Made by a program: the position numbers and the translations under genes. Positions 25,800 to 35,318 of a stretch of DNA of 46,428 nucleotides are shown here, piece after piece (within the stretch, counting starts at the first letter, position 1; each line of letters opens with the position of its first letter). Source of the stretch: Cyclobacteriaceae bacterium (GTDB lineage Bacteria; Bacteroidota; Bacteroidia; Cytophagales; Cyclobacteriaceae). The stretch covers positions 1 through 46,428 of the forward strand of contig JAHEGY010000024.1 of the NCBI GenBank assembly GCA_024644875.1, given 5' to 3'. The notes beneath the pieces were generated by a model that saw nothing but the letters and a program-made list of their open reading frames with translations, did not search any database and was not told the DNA's origin.

Positions 25800-28717
25800 T
25801 TGTCCCACCAACTTCTCTGGCGATTCAATTTGAGATCCTGTAGCAAGGATGATTTAGCTCTAATCGTTACATTATAGGATTGATACCTTCCAAAGGGTAT
25901 CCAGGTCATTGCAAGTTGCCAGCAATGGAGATCCCTGCTAATATTAACATTGGTCTGTGTGAATCCTTTGTTTTCAAAATCATATCCTGAAGAAAAACCA
26001 ATTTTCCATTTTGGAGTGAGGCTGAAATCACCGCTGAACCGCAGGGTTTGAGTGATACTGGCTTTTTCATATCCTCTTTTTCTGTAGTTGACATTATAGT
26101 TAACCCTGAAATTCCAGGGAATATTGAAATCGACATATAAGTCAGGATTCTGCTCTATATATTCCATTTCATTCCTTTCGGCGTCTGTAAGTTGTTCCTT
26201 ATCGACATCACTTGCCTTGTTTTCCCAGGATTCCGGATTAAAGCTGGTTCCGATAGAAAGGTTTGCCTGGGTGAATTGCCCAAGACCCATACCCTCATCC
26301 CATGCATAACGGCCTGTTTTTCGTTGTACGACACGTTCATTTCCGGATCCATCATAGTATATTGAGTCCAGTATCCAAACGTAGGGATCCAGTGTTCCAT
26401 TAATATTGATATCCAGTTTCTTATTGAAGAGTTTGGTCCTCGCCGTAATCCGGAGCGGTGCCAGGTTAAATGAATCAGCAAGGAAATTATAACTTGTGGA
26501 TAGGGAGAAGTTCTCGAAAATTGGTACTTTTTTAAACTCATTCGCAGAATCCTTTTTATCCCTGACCTTCATTTCCAGGGTATTGCTTATTGAAATTCCC
26601 ATACTGGCATTTTCTCCTCTTGAAGGCGTGCCGTAAGCGAAACCGGTATATTTCGATATTTCTTGTGTGTTCCCCAGAGAGTCCACCTGTACCGTCTGGT
26701 AATAGCCGAACTTATCAGATGAAAAATCGGGAGCATAACTGAAGGATATGTTTGGTGTTATCACATGCCGGATAGCTTGAACTTTATCCCCCTTAAAATA
26801 CATGGTACCATACATCCTTGTATTCAGGCCTGCGCTGAAATTGTAGGAATACAATCTTGAGAATTTCTTTGTGGTATCTATCCGTACCGCATTTAAAGAA
26901 TCGTTCCAGGTATAATTTAGTTCCTTGAAGTACCAGATCTCATTATAATTAGCTGCCGGATTAATAGTAAAGTGTTTGAGAACCTTTGCAGAAGTAGATA
27001 TAGGTATTCTGTGCTGGATACCGTTTCGTGATCTTTCCCATACCTGTCCCAGGTTTGAAGAATTGAATTCAATGGTGCTGTCGTAGTTTGGATTTTTATT
27101 CTCGATATCAAAATTAAAAGGCAGGCTTACTCTTTGATTGGACATATTATTGGTGCCGACCATGTTCCAGCTGAAGTTGATCTTCTGTATTATGTTCTTT
27201 GCTGTCGGGGATTTTCCTTTAAAGGGGTATATCCTGTTCATGGTAAGTGAATAGTCCGGGAGTTGAAGATTAACCTTTCCCGTTCCGGTATTTTGTTGTA
27301 ATCGTCCACTTAAACCAAAATTGAAAGGGGTTCCTGTCAGGGTTTTGGAATAGGAAACCGATGAACTGAATTCCTGGTTAATGTTATTGATCACATCATA
27401 ATAGGAAGGGTTATTCTGATTATAGGAAGAGGTACCCGCCCTCAGCTGGGCTGAGAACCTGGAAGAACCTTTTGATTGAGGAGAATGACTCCAGGTTACC
27501 CAGAAATCCTTAATTACTGAAGAATCGCCTTCATCGATGCCTTTCTGACGGTTATATTTGAAAGAGAATTGTCCGTTAAAAGCGTATCTTTTCCGGTAAG
27601 TTGATGCCACACCTAAGCCATAACTCCCTTTACTGAAGATCTCACCTGTCAAAGCAAGATCGACATAATCACTCATAGCGAAGTAGTAGCCCCCGTCTTT
27701 GAGAAAAAATCCTCTTCTCTTTTCCTCTCCGAAAGTAGGAACGATAACCCCAGATGACTGTGTACGGGGCATCGGGAACATCCCGAAACCCCATCCGATG
27801 GGTAGCGGAATATCATTTACCCGCATATGGAATGGCCCGACCATGATTTTATCATTCGGTACCAATTTTAATTTTCTTGCTTCAATATGGAAATGAGGAT
27901 CAGGTCTGTTACAGGTAGTATACTTTGCCCTGTCAATGTAGAGGTCACCGCGCTGGTCCCTTTTTACCGTATTGCCATGCATAATCCCTTCACCCTGCTG
28001 TGTTACCACACCTTTGATTATAGCCTTTTCAGATTTAAAATTGTAGCGCATTTTCTCAGTCTCATAGACATCAGGGCCATCTTTAAAAATAGGTTCTCCT
28101 ACGGGATTGCCAAGGGAGTCCTCTGTTCCCTCCGCCTGTATTTCATGAATCTCATAATCCACATTCACCCGGTCTGCTGACAATTCTATATCTCCATACA
28201 CTATTTTCCCGTCACCATACAGGTCCACATTCTGATTCGTCAGGCTCAGGTTCATTGAATCCCTGGCTGAGTATTTGATGGTTGTTTCTATATCTCCGGC
28301 AGGCGGGATGGAGTCAGCTGCCAAAGCGGCTGAATCGAGTAAATCAGCACTTAAGGTGGCAGAATCCAGTAAATCTGGGTTCAGGGCTGCTGAATCAAGA
28401 AGATCAGTTTTTTTGGATAAGGAATCCGGGGGTATGGTATTTAAAATTGCCGAATCTGTAGGCATTGAATATTCAGATGTAGAATCAGAAATATTAGTGA
28501 TCTGAAAGGCAGAATCAGCTTTATTTGCTGGAATTAATAAGGGTTTTGTTATATTTAGGGAATCGCTGGCCTGATCTTTGATATAAAGGGAATTGGTTTC
28601 TGAATTGATGTTATTATCCTGATTTGTTTCAGGAGCATTGTTTTGTCCGAAAGCGTAAGTTATGGAGAACAACAGCAAAATGATCCCGGCAACACGTTTA
28701 TATTTGTATAAACCCAC
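25796..28717 (-). CDS. LptD-like outer-membrane LPS assembly protein
   Basis: A 973-residue outer-membrane protein of the Bacteroidota LptD group. From a GTG at 28717 the N terminus [16 protein letters not shown]...AFGQ is a good signal peptide. Next comes a low-complexity Ser/Asp/Leu region with three tandem DLLDSA repeats (about 105-134). A beta-jelly-roll domain of OstA type follows (about 150-300; [50 protein letters not shown]). The remaining 650 residues are a large barrel with [20 protein letters not shown] at its entry, ending in RQRSWWDN. It would insert LPS into the outer leaflet. The open frame extends 95 codons further upstream, but that part has no signal peptide and overlaps the divergent amidase gene, so I reject it. 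It is convergent with lysS. Confidence 0.88.
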   Translation of the reverse strand: MGLYKYKRVAGIILLLFSITYAFGQNNAPETNQDNNINSETNSLYIKDQASDSLNITKPLLIPANKADSAFQITNISDSTSEYSMPTDSAILNTIPPDSLSKKTDLLDSAALNPDLLDSATLSADLLDSAALAADSIPPAGDIETTIKYSARDSMNLSLTNQNVDLYGDGKIVYGDIELSADRVNVDYEIHEIQAEGTEDSLGNPVGEPIFKDGPDVYETEKMRYNFKSEKAIIKGVVTQQGEGIMHGNTVKRDQRGDLYIDRAKYTTCNRPDPHFHIEARKLKLVPNDKIMVGPFHMRVNDIPLPIGWGFGMFPMPRTQSSGVIVPTFGEEKRRGFFLKDGGYYFAMSDYVDLALTGEIFSKGSYGLGVASTYRKRYAFNGQFSFKYNRQKGIDEGDSSVIKDFWVTWSHSPQSKGSSRFSAQLRAGTSSYNQNNPSYYDVINNINQEFSSSVSYSKTLTGTPFNFGLSGRLQQNTGTGKVNLQLPDYSLTMNRIYPFKGKSPTAKNIIQKINFSWNMVGTNNMSNQRVSLPFNFDIENKNPNYDSTIEFNSSNLGQVWERSRNGIQHRIPISTSAKVLKHFTINPAANYNEIWYFKELNYTWNDSLNAVRIDTTKKFSRLYSYNFSAGLNTRMYGTMYFKGDKVQAIRHVITPNISFSYAPDFSSDKFGYYQTVQVDSLGNTQEISKYTGFAYGTPSRGENASMGISISNTLEMKVRDKKDSANEFKKVPIFENFSLSTSYNFLADSFNLAPLRITARTKLFNKKLDININGTLDPYVWILDSIYYDGSGNERVVQRKTGRYAWDEGMGLGQFTQANLSIGTSFNPESWENKASDVDKEQLTDAERNEMEYIEQNPDLYVDFNIPWNFRVNYNVNYRKRGYEKASITQTLRFSGDFSLTPKWKIGFSSGYDFENKGFTQTNVNISRDLHCWQLAMTWIPFGRYQSYNVTIRAKSSLLQDLKLNRQRSWWDN
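28316..28405 (-). repeat. Three tandem 30-bp repeats in lptD (DLLDSA repeats)
   Basis: Three consecutive 10-residue units are encoded on the minus strand: [20 protein letters not shown] and [10 protein letters not shown]. At DNA level the units share the segment seen on the plus strand as GAATC(C/A)AG(T/A)A(A/G)ATC with a few changes. They lie in the linker between the signal peptide and the jelly-roll domain of the LptD-like protein. Confidence 0.85.
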
Positions 28718-28787
28718 TTTCAGTTTTATCAAAAAATTTACATTTTTGCGTAAAGTTATCCTAATAACTTTTAACAACCGAAATATT

Positions 28788-29576
28788 GTGAAAAATATTG
28801 TTATTATTCCCTGTTTAGCCTTTTTACTAATAATGGGATCGTTCAAACCGGCTGGCCTGGCACTATATAAGGTTGACAGGATTGTCATCGATGCAGGCCA
28901 TGGAGGGAAGGATCCCGGCACCCATGGGCTTTTCAGCCAGGAGAAAACAATCGCCTTAAAGATAGCAAAAGAGTTAGGTCGTATCATAGAAGAAAACCTC
29001 AACGATGTTGAAGTTATTTACACCCGATCCAATGATAAATTTATAGAATTGGAAGACCGCGCAATGGTAGCTAACAAAAATGATGCAGATGTTTTTATTT
29101 CTATTCATTGCAATGCTGTTCCCGGAAATAAGGATAGAATTTACGGTACGGAAACCTATGTAATGGGTGCTCATGTTGATGAAGGGAACTTTGAAATTGC
29201 AAAACGTGAAAATTCTGTGATACTCATGGAGGAGAATTATGAAGAAAGATACGAGGGATTTGATCCTGAATCGCCTGAGTCTTTGATACTGTTCTCAATA
29301 TTTCAAAATGCCTATATTGAAAACAGTCTGGACCTTGCTGAAAGGGTAGAGGAACAGTTTGAAAAGCGTGTGGGAAGAAATAGCAGGGGCGTTCGCCAGG
29401 CAGGGTTCTGGGTATTGTGGCGCACCTCCATGCCCAGCGTATTAATAGAAGTCGGGTATTTAAGCAATCCTAAAGAAGAAAAGTATTTGAATGATGAGTT
29501 GGGACAGGTATATTTGGCCTCAGGTATTTACAGAGCTTTAAGGGACTATAAAACTGAAATAGAATCTAACAACTAA
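28788..29576 (+). CDS. N-acetylmuramoyl-L-alanine amidase (Amidase_3)
   Basis: A zinc amidase that cuts the bond between N-acetylmuramic acid and the peptide stem of peptidoglycan. From GTG 28788 it is 262 residues: a short hydrophobic N-terminal signal or anchor (VKNIVIIPCLAFLLIMG) followed directly by the catalytic domain. VIDAGHGGKDPGTHG carries the first zinc His, FISIHCNA the next, and VLIEVGYLSNPKEEKYL the catalytic Glu. The frame is open from 28662, but that segment overlaps the lptD start and has no signal peptide. It is divergent from lptD with 70 nt between starts, and is followed after 8 nt by the MCE-domain gene, a conserved pair in Bacteroidota. Confidence 0.92.
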   Translation: MKNIVIIPCLAFLLIMGSFKPAGLALYKVDRIVIDAGHGGKDPGTHGLFSQEKTIALKIAKELGRIIEENLNDVEVIYTRSNDKFIELEDRAMVANKNDADVFISIHCNAVPGNKDRIYGTETYVMGAHVDEGNFEIAKRENSVILMEENYEERYEGFDPESPESLILFSIFQNAYIENSLDLAERVEEQFEKRVGRNSRGVRQAGFWVLWRTSMPSVLIEVGYLSNPKEEKYLNDELGQVYLASGIYRALRDYKTEIESNN

Positions 29577-29584
29577 AAAACTAC

Positions 29585-30568
29585 GTGCATTTAACTAAAG
29601 AATTTAAAATAGGGTTGTTCAGTGTAATTGCCATCACGCTTTTATATCTGGGATTTAATTTCCTGAAAGGGATCGACTTCCTTGCAACCACGAATAAATA
29701 TTATACGGTATATGAGAATATTGGAGGTTTACAGGTATCAAATTCTGTGATCATTAAGGGGTTTGCCGTCGGCAGGGTTAGTAATATCACTTATGACCAG
29801 AATCGGGGAAACAAAATTGTAGTCGAACTGGATATCAACGGGAATATATTACTGGGAGATTCGACTGTTGCTGTCCTGGTAAGTGAAGGTTTCCTCGGGG
29901 GGAAAGCCATTGAGCTGAAAATGCCACCCGCGATAGAGAATCCTCTAAAAGGGGGTGATACATTGAGATCTGAAATAGCTCTTGATATATTCGAGTCTCT
30001 GACTGAACAAACCGGGCCTGTGGCAGATGATATTGGTGCTTTGATCAGGCAGTTAAATGTGGAGCTGGAAAGTTTTCATGAAACAGAGTTGTTGTTGAGA
30101 GTGACCATTAACAAAATTAACTCAAATCTTGACCAGACCTATTTGATGATAAAGGAGAACAGGGAAAACTTCAAGGTAACCATGGAAAACCTGAATGGCC
30201 TTACCCTTAATTTAAAAGATGCATCCGCTGAATTAAAACCTCTTTTATCGGATGCTGATGTTTTCATCGACTCATTGAATAACCTAGAATTGTCCTCAAC
30301 CCTTGAAAGCATTTCCCAGTCAATGGATAACCTGAATTTATTATTGAAGAATCTGAATGAAGGTGAGGGATCGATGGGCAAACTACTAAAAGATGATTCA
30401 TTATACTACTACCTTACCAGGACTGCTGCCGATCTAGATAGTCTGTTTATCGATCTCCGGGAAAATCCAAGCCGTTATGTACAGGTGTCAGTATTTGGCA
30501 AGAAAGATAAAACAGAGAAGAAGAAGAAAAAAGAGGAGCGGCGGAAAGCCAGGTCCGAGAAAGAATAG
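29585..30568 (+). CDS. MlaD/MCE-domain lipid-transport protein
   Basis: A 327-residue protein with an N-terminal anchor (KEFKIGLFSVIAITLLYLGF, about residues 5-24), a single MCE domain (about 35-115: YYTVYENIGGLQVSNSVIIKGFAVGRV then VLVSEGFLGGKAIEL) and a long helical coiled-coil part (about 150-290). MCE proteins form rings or tubes that carry phospholipid between the inner and outer membrane. The C terminus is strikingly basic (about 20 residues rich in Lys, Arg and Glu). The start is GTG, with no ATG nearby that keeps the anchor. It is translationally close to the amidase (8 nt). The MlaE and MlaF partners are not in the window. Confidence 0.9.
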   Translation: MHLTKEFKIGLFSVIAITLLYLGFNFLKGIDFLATTNKYYTVYENIGGLQVSNSVIIKGFAVGRVSNITYDQNRGNKIVVELDINGNILLGDSTVAVLVSEGFLGGKAIELKMPPAIENPLKGGDTLRSEIALDIFESLTEQTGPVADDIGALIRQLNVELESFHETELLLRVTINKINSNLDQTYLMIKENRENFKVTMENLNGLTLNLKDASAELKPLLSDADVFIDSLNNLELSSTLESISQSMDNLNLLLKNLNEGEGSMGKLLKDDSLYYYLTRTAADLDSLFIDLRENPSRYVQVSVFGKKDKTEKKKKKEERRKARSEKE

Positions 30569-30626
30569 CATCCAAATTATCCATATCCCTTTGATTGAAG
30601 CTGAAATTTAGGATATATTTAATGGT

Positions 30627-31487
30627 ATGAAAAAAAAGGAAATCAAAGCACTGGTCTCTTTATTGGATGATGACGACCATTCCATTGTTACCCAGATTGA
30701 AGAAAAGATCATATCGATGGGGAATAAGATCATACCCCATCTTGAAAGTGAATGGGAAAGCAGCTTTAATCCAACCGTGCAGAGAAAACTGGAAGACCTT
30801 ATCCACACCCTCCAATTTGATCAATTAAAAATGAGATTAATTGAATGGAAAGAAAAGGGAGTTAAAGACCTTTTAAAAGGGATGTGGCTTGTGGCAACTT
30901 ATCAGTATCCGGATATAGAATATAAAACTTTAAAAGCTGAGATAGAGCAGATTTATCAGGAAGCCTGGAGGGCATTTCGTGATGATATCCATCCCTATGA
31001 TCAGGTCAAGATCCTGAATGGCATTTTATATTCGGATTATAAATTCAGGGCCAATACCAAGAATTTCCATAGCCCTTCCAATTCAATGATCAATGTAGTC
31101 CTGGATACTAAAAAGGGGAATCCTATATCCTTATGTGTAATTTATATGCTCATAGCCCGTAAACTGAAAATGCCTGTGTATGGGGTAAATCTCCCGAATT
31201 TGTTCGTTTGTACTTATAAATCCCAGGATTTACAATTTTACATTAACGCTTTTAACAGGGGCCTTCTTTTTTCAAGATCCGATCTTGAAAATTATATTAC
31301 AAATTTACAGATTACACCTCTCGATATGTTTTATGAACCATGTTCTCACCTGGATATCATCAAACGGGTATTACGTAACCTGATCGTTTCGTACGAGAAA
31401 CTTGGGGATCACTACAAAGTTGATGAAATGAAGATCCTGCTGAATGAAATTTCCATTGGAGAAGACGATGGTACCGGGGCGATGTGA
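30627..31487 (+). CDS. SirB1/transglutaminase-like family protein
   Basis: A 286-residue protein without a signal peptide. The first 70 residues resemble a HEAT-like helical pair (IEEKIISMGNKIIPHLESEW). The middle holds the SirB1/Transglut_core2 block: NSMINVVLDTKKGNPISLCVIYMLIARKLKMPVYGVNLPNLF (residues about 152-193). The family is widespread and its biochemical role is unclear. In many members the block ends in PGHF or PQHF, but here the His position reads Leu (PNLF), so a transglutaminase-type catalytic triad seems incomplete. It follows mlaD by 58 nt and has TATATTTA, one base off the -7 consensus, just upstream of the ATG. Confidence 0.78.
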   Translation: MKKKEIKALVSLLDDDDHSIVTQIEEKIISMGNKIIPHLESEWESSFNPTVQRKLEDLIHTLQFDQLKMRLIEWKEKGVKDLLKGMWLVATYQYPDIEYKTLKAEIEQIYQEAWRAFRDDIHPYDQVKILNGILYSDYKFRANTKNFHSPSNSMINVVLDTKKGNPISLCVIYMLIARKLKMPVYGVNLPNLFVCTYKSQDLQFYINAFNRGLLFSRSDLENYITNLQITPLDMFYEPCSHLDIIKRVLRNLIVSYEKLGDHYKVDEMKILLNEISIGEDDGTGAM

Positions 31488-31582
31488 GTTTCTTTCTGAT
31501 TTACACCTTTATTATTGGTTAAAAAAGCACAGGTATCTTGCAATTTAAAGGTTGTAGTCATTTCCTGCCAATTACTAACGAT

Positions 31583-32221
31583 TCAGACTGTGCTGTAGAT
31601 AACGATAAAATCTTCCAATTGGAAATACTCCAGGATATAGTCCCTCGTGCCCATTTCAAGCTTAATCTGGCCTATAATATTTCCCTGTGGTTTAAGATCA
31701 AATGGAGATAGCAGCAGGTTTTCTTTAAAAGATATTTTCTGCCTGCCATAAATTTTAAAAAGCACCTCTTTGGCCCCCCAGGCTACACACAGATTCCTTG
31801 GGTTTCTGGGAATGTCCGTAAGCTCTTGTTGATTTAAAAATCTTTTTGATACATGAAATAAGGCTGGTTTAGCTTTTTCAATATCTACTCCGCAGGGCTC
31901 CTTTTTGTTTATCAATGCAATGGCATACGGGAAGGAATGAGATATAGAAATATGCCAGGGGAGTCCCTTCAGATGAGGTTTGTTGTTTTCATCTTTTACG
32001 GTTCCCTTGAATTTTAATTTAAGTGATTTGCATACCTCGAGAAGTGCTGCCCGGGCACTTAGCCATTCCTTTTTTCTCTTTACATGCTGTATTCTTTTAA
32101 ATTCAGCCCTTTCCTGCTTTGAAAGACGTACATGTTGTTGCAGATAATCTTCATTTTCTTCAATTTTCCACATTCCAAATGTTACATCATCGTTAATATG
32201 TTTGATCTTTACAATTGGCAT
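31583..32221 (-). CDS. 4'-phosphopantetheinyl transferase superfamily protein
   Basis: A 212-residue Sfp/AcpT-type enzyme that moves the phosphopantetheine arm of coenzyme A to a Ser of an acyl or peptidyl carrier protein. The two magnesium and catalytic motifs are GVDIEKAKP (about residue 115) and AWGAKEVLFKIYG (about residue 147); HISISHSFPYAIALI precedes the first. Length is in the Sfp range rather than the 120-residue AcpS range. No carrier-protein or synthase gene is adjacent, so its target is unknown. It has its own -7 element and is divergent from the WD40 gene. Confidence 0.9.
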   Translation of the reverse strand: MPIVKIKHINDDVTFGMWKIEENEDYLQQHVRLSKQERAEFKRIQHVKRKKEWLSARAALLEVCKSLKLKFKGTVKDENNKPHLKGLPWHISISHSFPYAIALINKKEPCGVDIEKAKPALFHVSKRFLNQQELTDIPRNPRNLCVAWGAKEVLFKIYGRQKISFKENLLLSPFDLKPQGNIIGQIKLEMGTRDYILEYFQLEDFIVIYSTV

Positions 32222-32250
32222 GTTATTATTCCAATGGACATTAATTGTTA

Positions 32251-32258
32251 CAAAATTA
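32251..32258 (-). promoter_or_regulatory. Bacteroidota promoter -7 element of the phosphopantetheinyl transferase gene
   Basis: On the minus strand this reads TAATTTTG, an exact TAnnTTTG match, 29 nt before the start codon, within the 77-nt divergent region to the WD40 gene. Confidence 0.5.
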
Positions 32259-32298
32259 TACTAATATTATAAGTTGACCTTAAATTAAGTGTTGAAAT

Positions 32299-33207
32299 AT
32301 GGCTGCTTTTAAAATAGAAAGATTTAAAACACTCAAAGGGCACAATGGGGCAGTATATGCCTGTTCCCTGGGCATTGATTCAAATACCTTCTTTACTTCC
32401 GGAAACGACGGAATGATCGTCAAATGGAAGCTGGATGGGGAGGATAATGGAAAAATGATAGCCCGTGTGTCGAATTCAGTATATTCCTTAATTACCATCA
32501 GAGAAACCGGTCACCTGATTGTTGGGCATAATTATGAAGGAATTCATATCATTGATCTGGAAAAAGGAATTGAAACAGGATCTTTGAAGTTGACAGACTC
32601 AGCGATATTCGATCTCAAAAAAGATAGCAATCACCTGTATATTGCTACAGGTAAAGGCGAAATCGTTATAGTAGATCTGAGATCAATGGACATATTAAAA
32701 AGAATCAAAGTGTCCTCCGCAAGTGTCAGGTCCCTGGAAATAAAAGATAAATGGTTATTGGCTGGCTGCAGTGATAATTCAATCAGGATAATTGACATTA
32801 AATCCTTAAAAGAACAGAAAGCCTGGGAAGCACATAAGAACTCGGTCTTTTCTTTGAAGCTGGATCCCCGGGGGAAAAAACTTTTTAGCGGGAGCAGGGA
32901 TGCGCATTTGAAGGTATGGGATATTGCCGGAGATTTTTCCCTGCAAGATTCCATAGTTGCGCACATGTATACGATAAATACCATAGAATTTAATTCTTCA
33001 GGATCTCATTTTGTCACGGGAAGTATGGATAAAACTATAAAGTTATGGGACGCGGGTCAATTAAAGCTGTTGAAAGTGGTTGATAAAGAACGATTTGGTG
33101 GACATCTGTCTTCAGTTAATAAATTAGTTTGGTCAAACTATAAAAATAGAGTAATTTCATGCAGTGATGACAGGACAATATCCTTATGGGATATTAAGTT
33201 ATATTAA
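32299..33207 (+). CDS. Seven-blade WD40 repeat protein
   Basis: A 302-residue cytoplasmic protein that consists only of seven WD40 blades. The repeats begin at LKGHNGAVYA, ARVSNSVYSL, LTDSAIFDL, VSSASVRSL, WEAHKNSVFSL, VAHMYTINTI and GGHLSSVNKL, and the better ones end in GNDGMIVKWK, SRDAHLKVWD, SMDKTIKLWD and SDDRTISLWD. Seven blades make one closed propeller, which acts as a protein-interaction platform. No signal peptide, enzyme domain or membrane helix is present. The partner is not evident from neighbours: divergent from the phosphopantetheinyl transferase and 125 nt or more before the DivIVA-domain gene. Confidence 0.92.
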   Translation: MAAFKIERFKTLKGHNGAVYACSLGIDSNTFFTSGNDGMIVKWKLDGEDNGKMIARVSNSVYSLITIRETGHLIVGHNYEGIHIIDLEKGIETGSLKLTDSAIFDLKKDSNHLYIATGKGEIVIVDLRSMDILKRIKVSSASVRSLEIKDKWLLAGCSDNSIRIIDIKSLKEQKAWEAHKNSVFSLKLDPRGKKLFSGSRDAHLKVWDIAGDFSLQDSIVAHMYTINTIEFNSSGSHFVTGSMDKTIKLWDAGQLKLLKVVDKERFGGHLSSVNKLVWSNYKNRVISCSDDRTISLWDIKLY

Positions 33208-33353
33208 AAAGATGATTTAATGATGAATTCGATCTTATGAATCTTGAAGCCAATCAGCATGGATTTTTCATGAACCTGACTGAAGAAATTCTACACGTCA
33301 GAGGAGAATTAATGATTGCAGACCTATGATCCTTGAATAAAAAATTTATTGAA

Positions 33354-34319
33354 ATGAAAATAACTCCATTAGAAATCCGGCAAAAAACCTTTGAGAAGGT
33401 ATTCAGAGGATATGAAAAGGATGAGGTAAATGCATATTTACAGTCTTTATCAATGGAATGGGAGCGCATGCTGGATGAAAACAAGGAACTTCATATCAGG
33501 ATAGAGAATTTGCAAACCGAGTCAACTAAATTGAGAGAACTGGAAAGCAGCCTGTTTAAAACCCTTAAAACTGCCGAAGATACTGGAGCGACCTTAATTG
33601 AGCAGGCAAAAAAAGAAACGGATCTGAAAATAAAAGAATCCAGTCTCGAAGCCGAAGCTATCTTAAATGATGCAAGATCCAAAGCCAAAAGTCTTGTTGA
33701 GCAGGCAGATGAAAGAAAAAAACAAGTTCTGGATGAGATGATCTCAAAAGTAAAAACACTGGAAAATCTTTTTAACCAAATACTGGACCTGAAGGAGAAA
33801 GTTGTTGACCAGGTAAAGTCATATAGCAACGATCTAACAGACAGGATTGAGAAAATGGAAAAGAAATCCGAAGAACTCCAGATAAAGGACATCGTTTCTG
33901 AAGCCAAGCATGTATATAATTCTACAAGTGTTGGGGTAACCCTTGATTTTCTGAATAATGATCCTGTGGTTGAGGATAAAGCGCCACAGGGATCTGTGAA
34001 AAAAAAGGATAGTGTGGACAAAGAGAAACCAGTTGATCAACCTGAAAACCAGGAAACTTTTGGCGGAGAGATTGAAATGGATGCCGGCTTAAAAGCAGAG
34101 GAAGAAATGGAGGAAGAGAAGGAAGTGTTTTTAGAGACCACACTAACAGAAAAAGAAGAAGACGATAAGGATGAAACAAAAAGCATAAAGGATGGCAGTG
34201 AAGAGAAGATAGAAGATCAAAATGAGACCGATACTGCCAATAATACCCTTAAGAATTCACCTGGAGAGCAAAAAGAAAAAAAATCCGCATCCACTTCATT
34301 TTTTGATGAAATAGACTAG
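33354..34319 (+). CDS. DivIVA-domain protein
   Basis: A 321-residue protein beginning MKITPLEIRQKTFEKVFRGYEKDEVNAYLQSL, which fits the N-terminal DivIVA domain: membrane-touching start then a helix with the FRGYxxDEVxxYL signature. A coiled coil follows (about 35-175), and then an acidic Glu/Lys-rich tail that looks disordered (about 195-315). DivIVA proteins gather at curved membranes, poles and septa and recruit partners; they are best known in Gram-positive bacteria. An open frame runs seven codons upstream to TTG 33333, but ATG 33354 starts exactly at the domain. The stop is one base before the folB ATG, so the two are cotranscribed. Confidence 0.85.
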   Translation: MKITPLEIRQKTFEKVFRGYEKDEVNAYLQSLSMEWERMLDENKELHIRIENLQTESTKLRELESSLFKTLKTAEDTGATLIEQAKKETDLKIKESSLEAEAILNDARSKAKSLVEQADERKKQVLDEMISKVKTLENLFNQILDLKEKVVDQVKSYSNDLTDRIEKMEKKSEELQIKDIVSEAKHVYNSTSVGVTLDFLNNDPVVEDKAPQGSVKKKDSVDKEKPVDQPENQETFGGEIEMDAGLKAEEEMEEEKEVFLETTLTEKEEDDKDETKSIKDGSEEKIEDQNETDTANNTLKNSPGEQKEKKSASTSFFDEID

Positions 34320-34320
34320 C

Positions 34321-34683
34321 ATGGAAGGAAAGATCACATTAGAAGGGATGGAGTTTTTTGCCCATCATGGCTATTACCAGGAAGAACAGAAAATAGGGAA
34401 CAAATTTGCAGTAGATATTACTGTGGTTACGGACTTGTCGGATGCTGCCGAGCATGATGTGCTGAAAGAAACGATTGACTATGAATCCCTGTATAAGATC
34501 ATACGTCATGTGATGAGCGAGCCTACTAAACTTCTGGAGCATCTGGGCAAAAGGATTATAGATACGGTTTTTGAGGAATTTCAGCAGGTGAGCTCGGTTG
34601 AAGTGAAGGTGAGTAAGTACAACCCACCAGTAGGAGGGATTTGTCAACGAGCATCGGTATCGCTAAAAGAAAACAGACAATAA
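34321..34683 (+). CDS. folB: Dihydroneopterin aldolase
   Basis: A 120-residue aldolase that converts 7,8-dihydroneopterin to 6-hydroxymethyl-dihydropterin and glycolaldehyde in folate synthesis. The family pattern is complete: GMEFFAHHGYYQEEQKIGNKF at the N terminus, DYESLYKIIRHV in the middle, LLEHLGKRIIDTVF with the substrate-binding Glu, and VKVSKYNPPVGG with the catalytic Lys near the end. Length is typical. It starts one base after the DivIVA-domain gene. About 109 nt without clear features separate it from the next gene. Confidence 0.95.
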   Translation: MEGKITLEGMEFFAHHGYYQEEQKIGNKFAVDITVVTDLSDAAEHDVLKETIDYESLYKIIRHVMSEPTKLLEHLGKRIIDTVFEEFQQVSSVEVKVSKYNPPVGGICQRASVSLKENRQ

Positions 34684-34792
34684 GGCTGAATCAAAGTTGA
34701 TAATTAATTGAACAGCATTTGAATTCAGAGATTTAGCATTTTTTTAAAATAAAGGTAAATTCGTATAAGGAAATATCCAGAGGTCATATTTT

Positions 34793-35314
34793 ATGGAAAT
34801 ACTCATTGAATTCGGAAAATTGCTCATTCCAGCTTTACTGGTTTTATATGCCATGTATCTGACGGTAAAAAGTGTTCTTGAAAAAGATATTGAAAAGAAA
34901 GAAGTAGATCTGAAGATCAAGAATTATGAAACGATTCTACCGTTGAGATTGCAGGCGTATGAACGGATCGCTCTTTTGCTGGAAAGGATCACGCCAAACA
35001 ATATCATATTGCGATTAAACAATCCCGGGCTTTCGGCCAAAGAATTCCAGATCATTCTTGTCAAAGAGATACGGGATGAATATAATCATAACCTTTCGCA
35101 GCAGATCTATATTGATGATAAGACCTGGGTGCTGGTAAGAAAAGCAATTGAAGACACCATTAACCTGATCAATCAGTCCGCCATGAATTTAAAGGAAGAA
35201 GCCAAAGCGATGGATTTAACCAAAGCAGTATTTGCTGATATAATGCAGAATGAAGTAGATTCAGTAGAACATGCACTGGGTCAGTTGAAGAAAGAAGTAA
35301 GTCAATTTTATTAA
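34793..35314 (+). CDS. Conserved helical protein with N-terminal membrane anchor
   Basis: A 173-residue protein with one transmembrane helix (about residues 6-27, LLIPALLVLYAMYLTV) and a mostly helical, charged remainder facing the cytoplasm or periplasm. It contains LRLQAYERIALLLERI (about 50-65) and YNHNLSQQIYIDDKTWVLVRKA. I do not recognise a named domain; it resembles Bacteroidota proteins of unknown function. It is followed after only 4 nt by the YkvA-family gene, so the two are almost certainly cotranscribed and may work together at the membrane. The start ATG is the first in frame and is preceded by a purine-rich stretch (AGAGG, 34777-34783 region). Confidence 0.6.
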   Translation: MEILIEFGKLLIPALLVLYAMYLTVKSVLEKDIEKKEVDLKIKNYETILPLRLQAYERIALLLERITPNNIILRLNNPGLSAKEFQIILVKEIRDEYNHNLSQQIYIDDKTWVLVRKAIEDTINLINQSAMNLKEEAKAMDLTKAVFADIMQNEVDSVEHALGQLKKEVSQFY

Positions 35315-35318
35315 TATC

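Noticed and set aside
28718-29002. N-terminal 95-codon extension of the LptD-like protein
   Set aside because: It overlaps the divergent amidase gene, carries no signal peptide at its start, and an ideal signal peptide begins at GTG 28717.
33491-34021. Minus-strand open frame of 176 codons
   Set aside because: Antisense to the coiled-coil part of the DivIVA-domain gene; its Ser/Phe-rich content is the complement of Glu/Lys codons.
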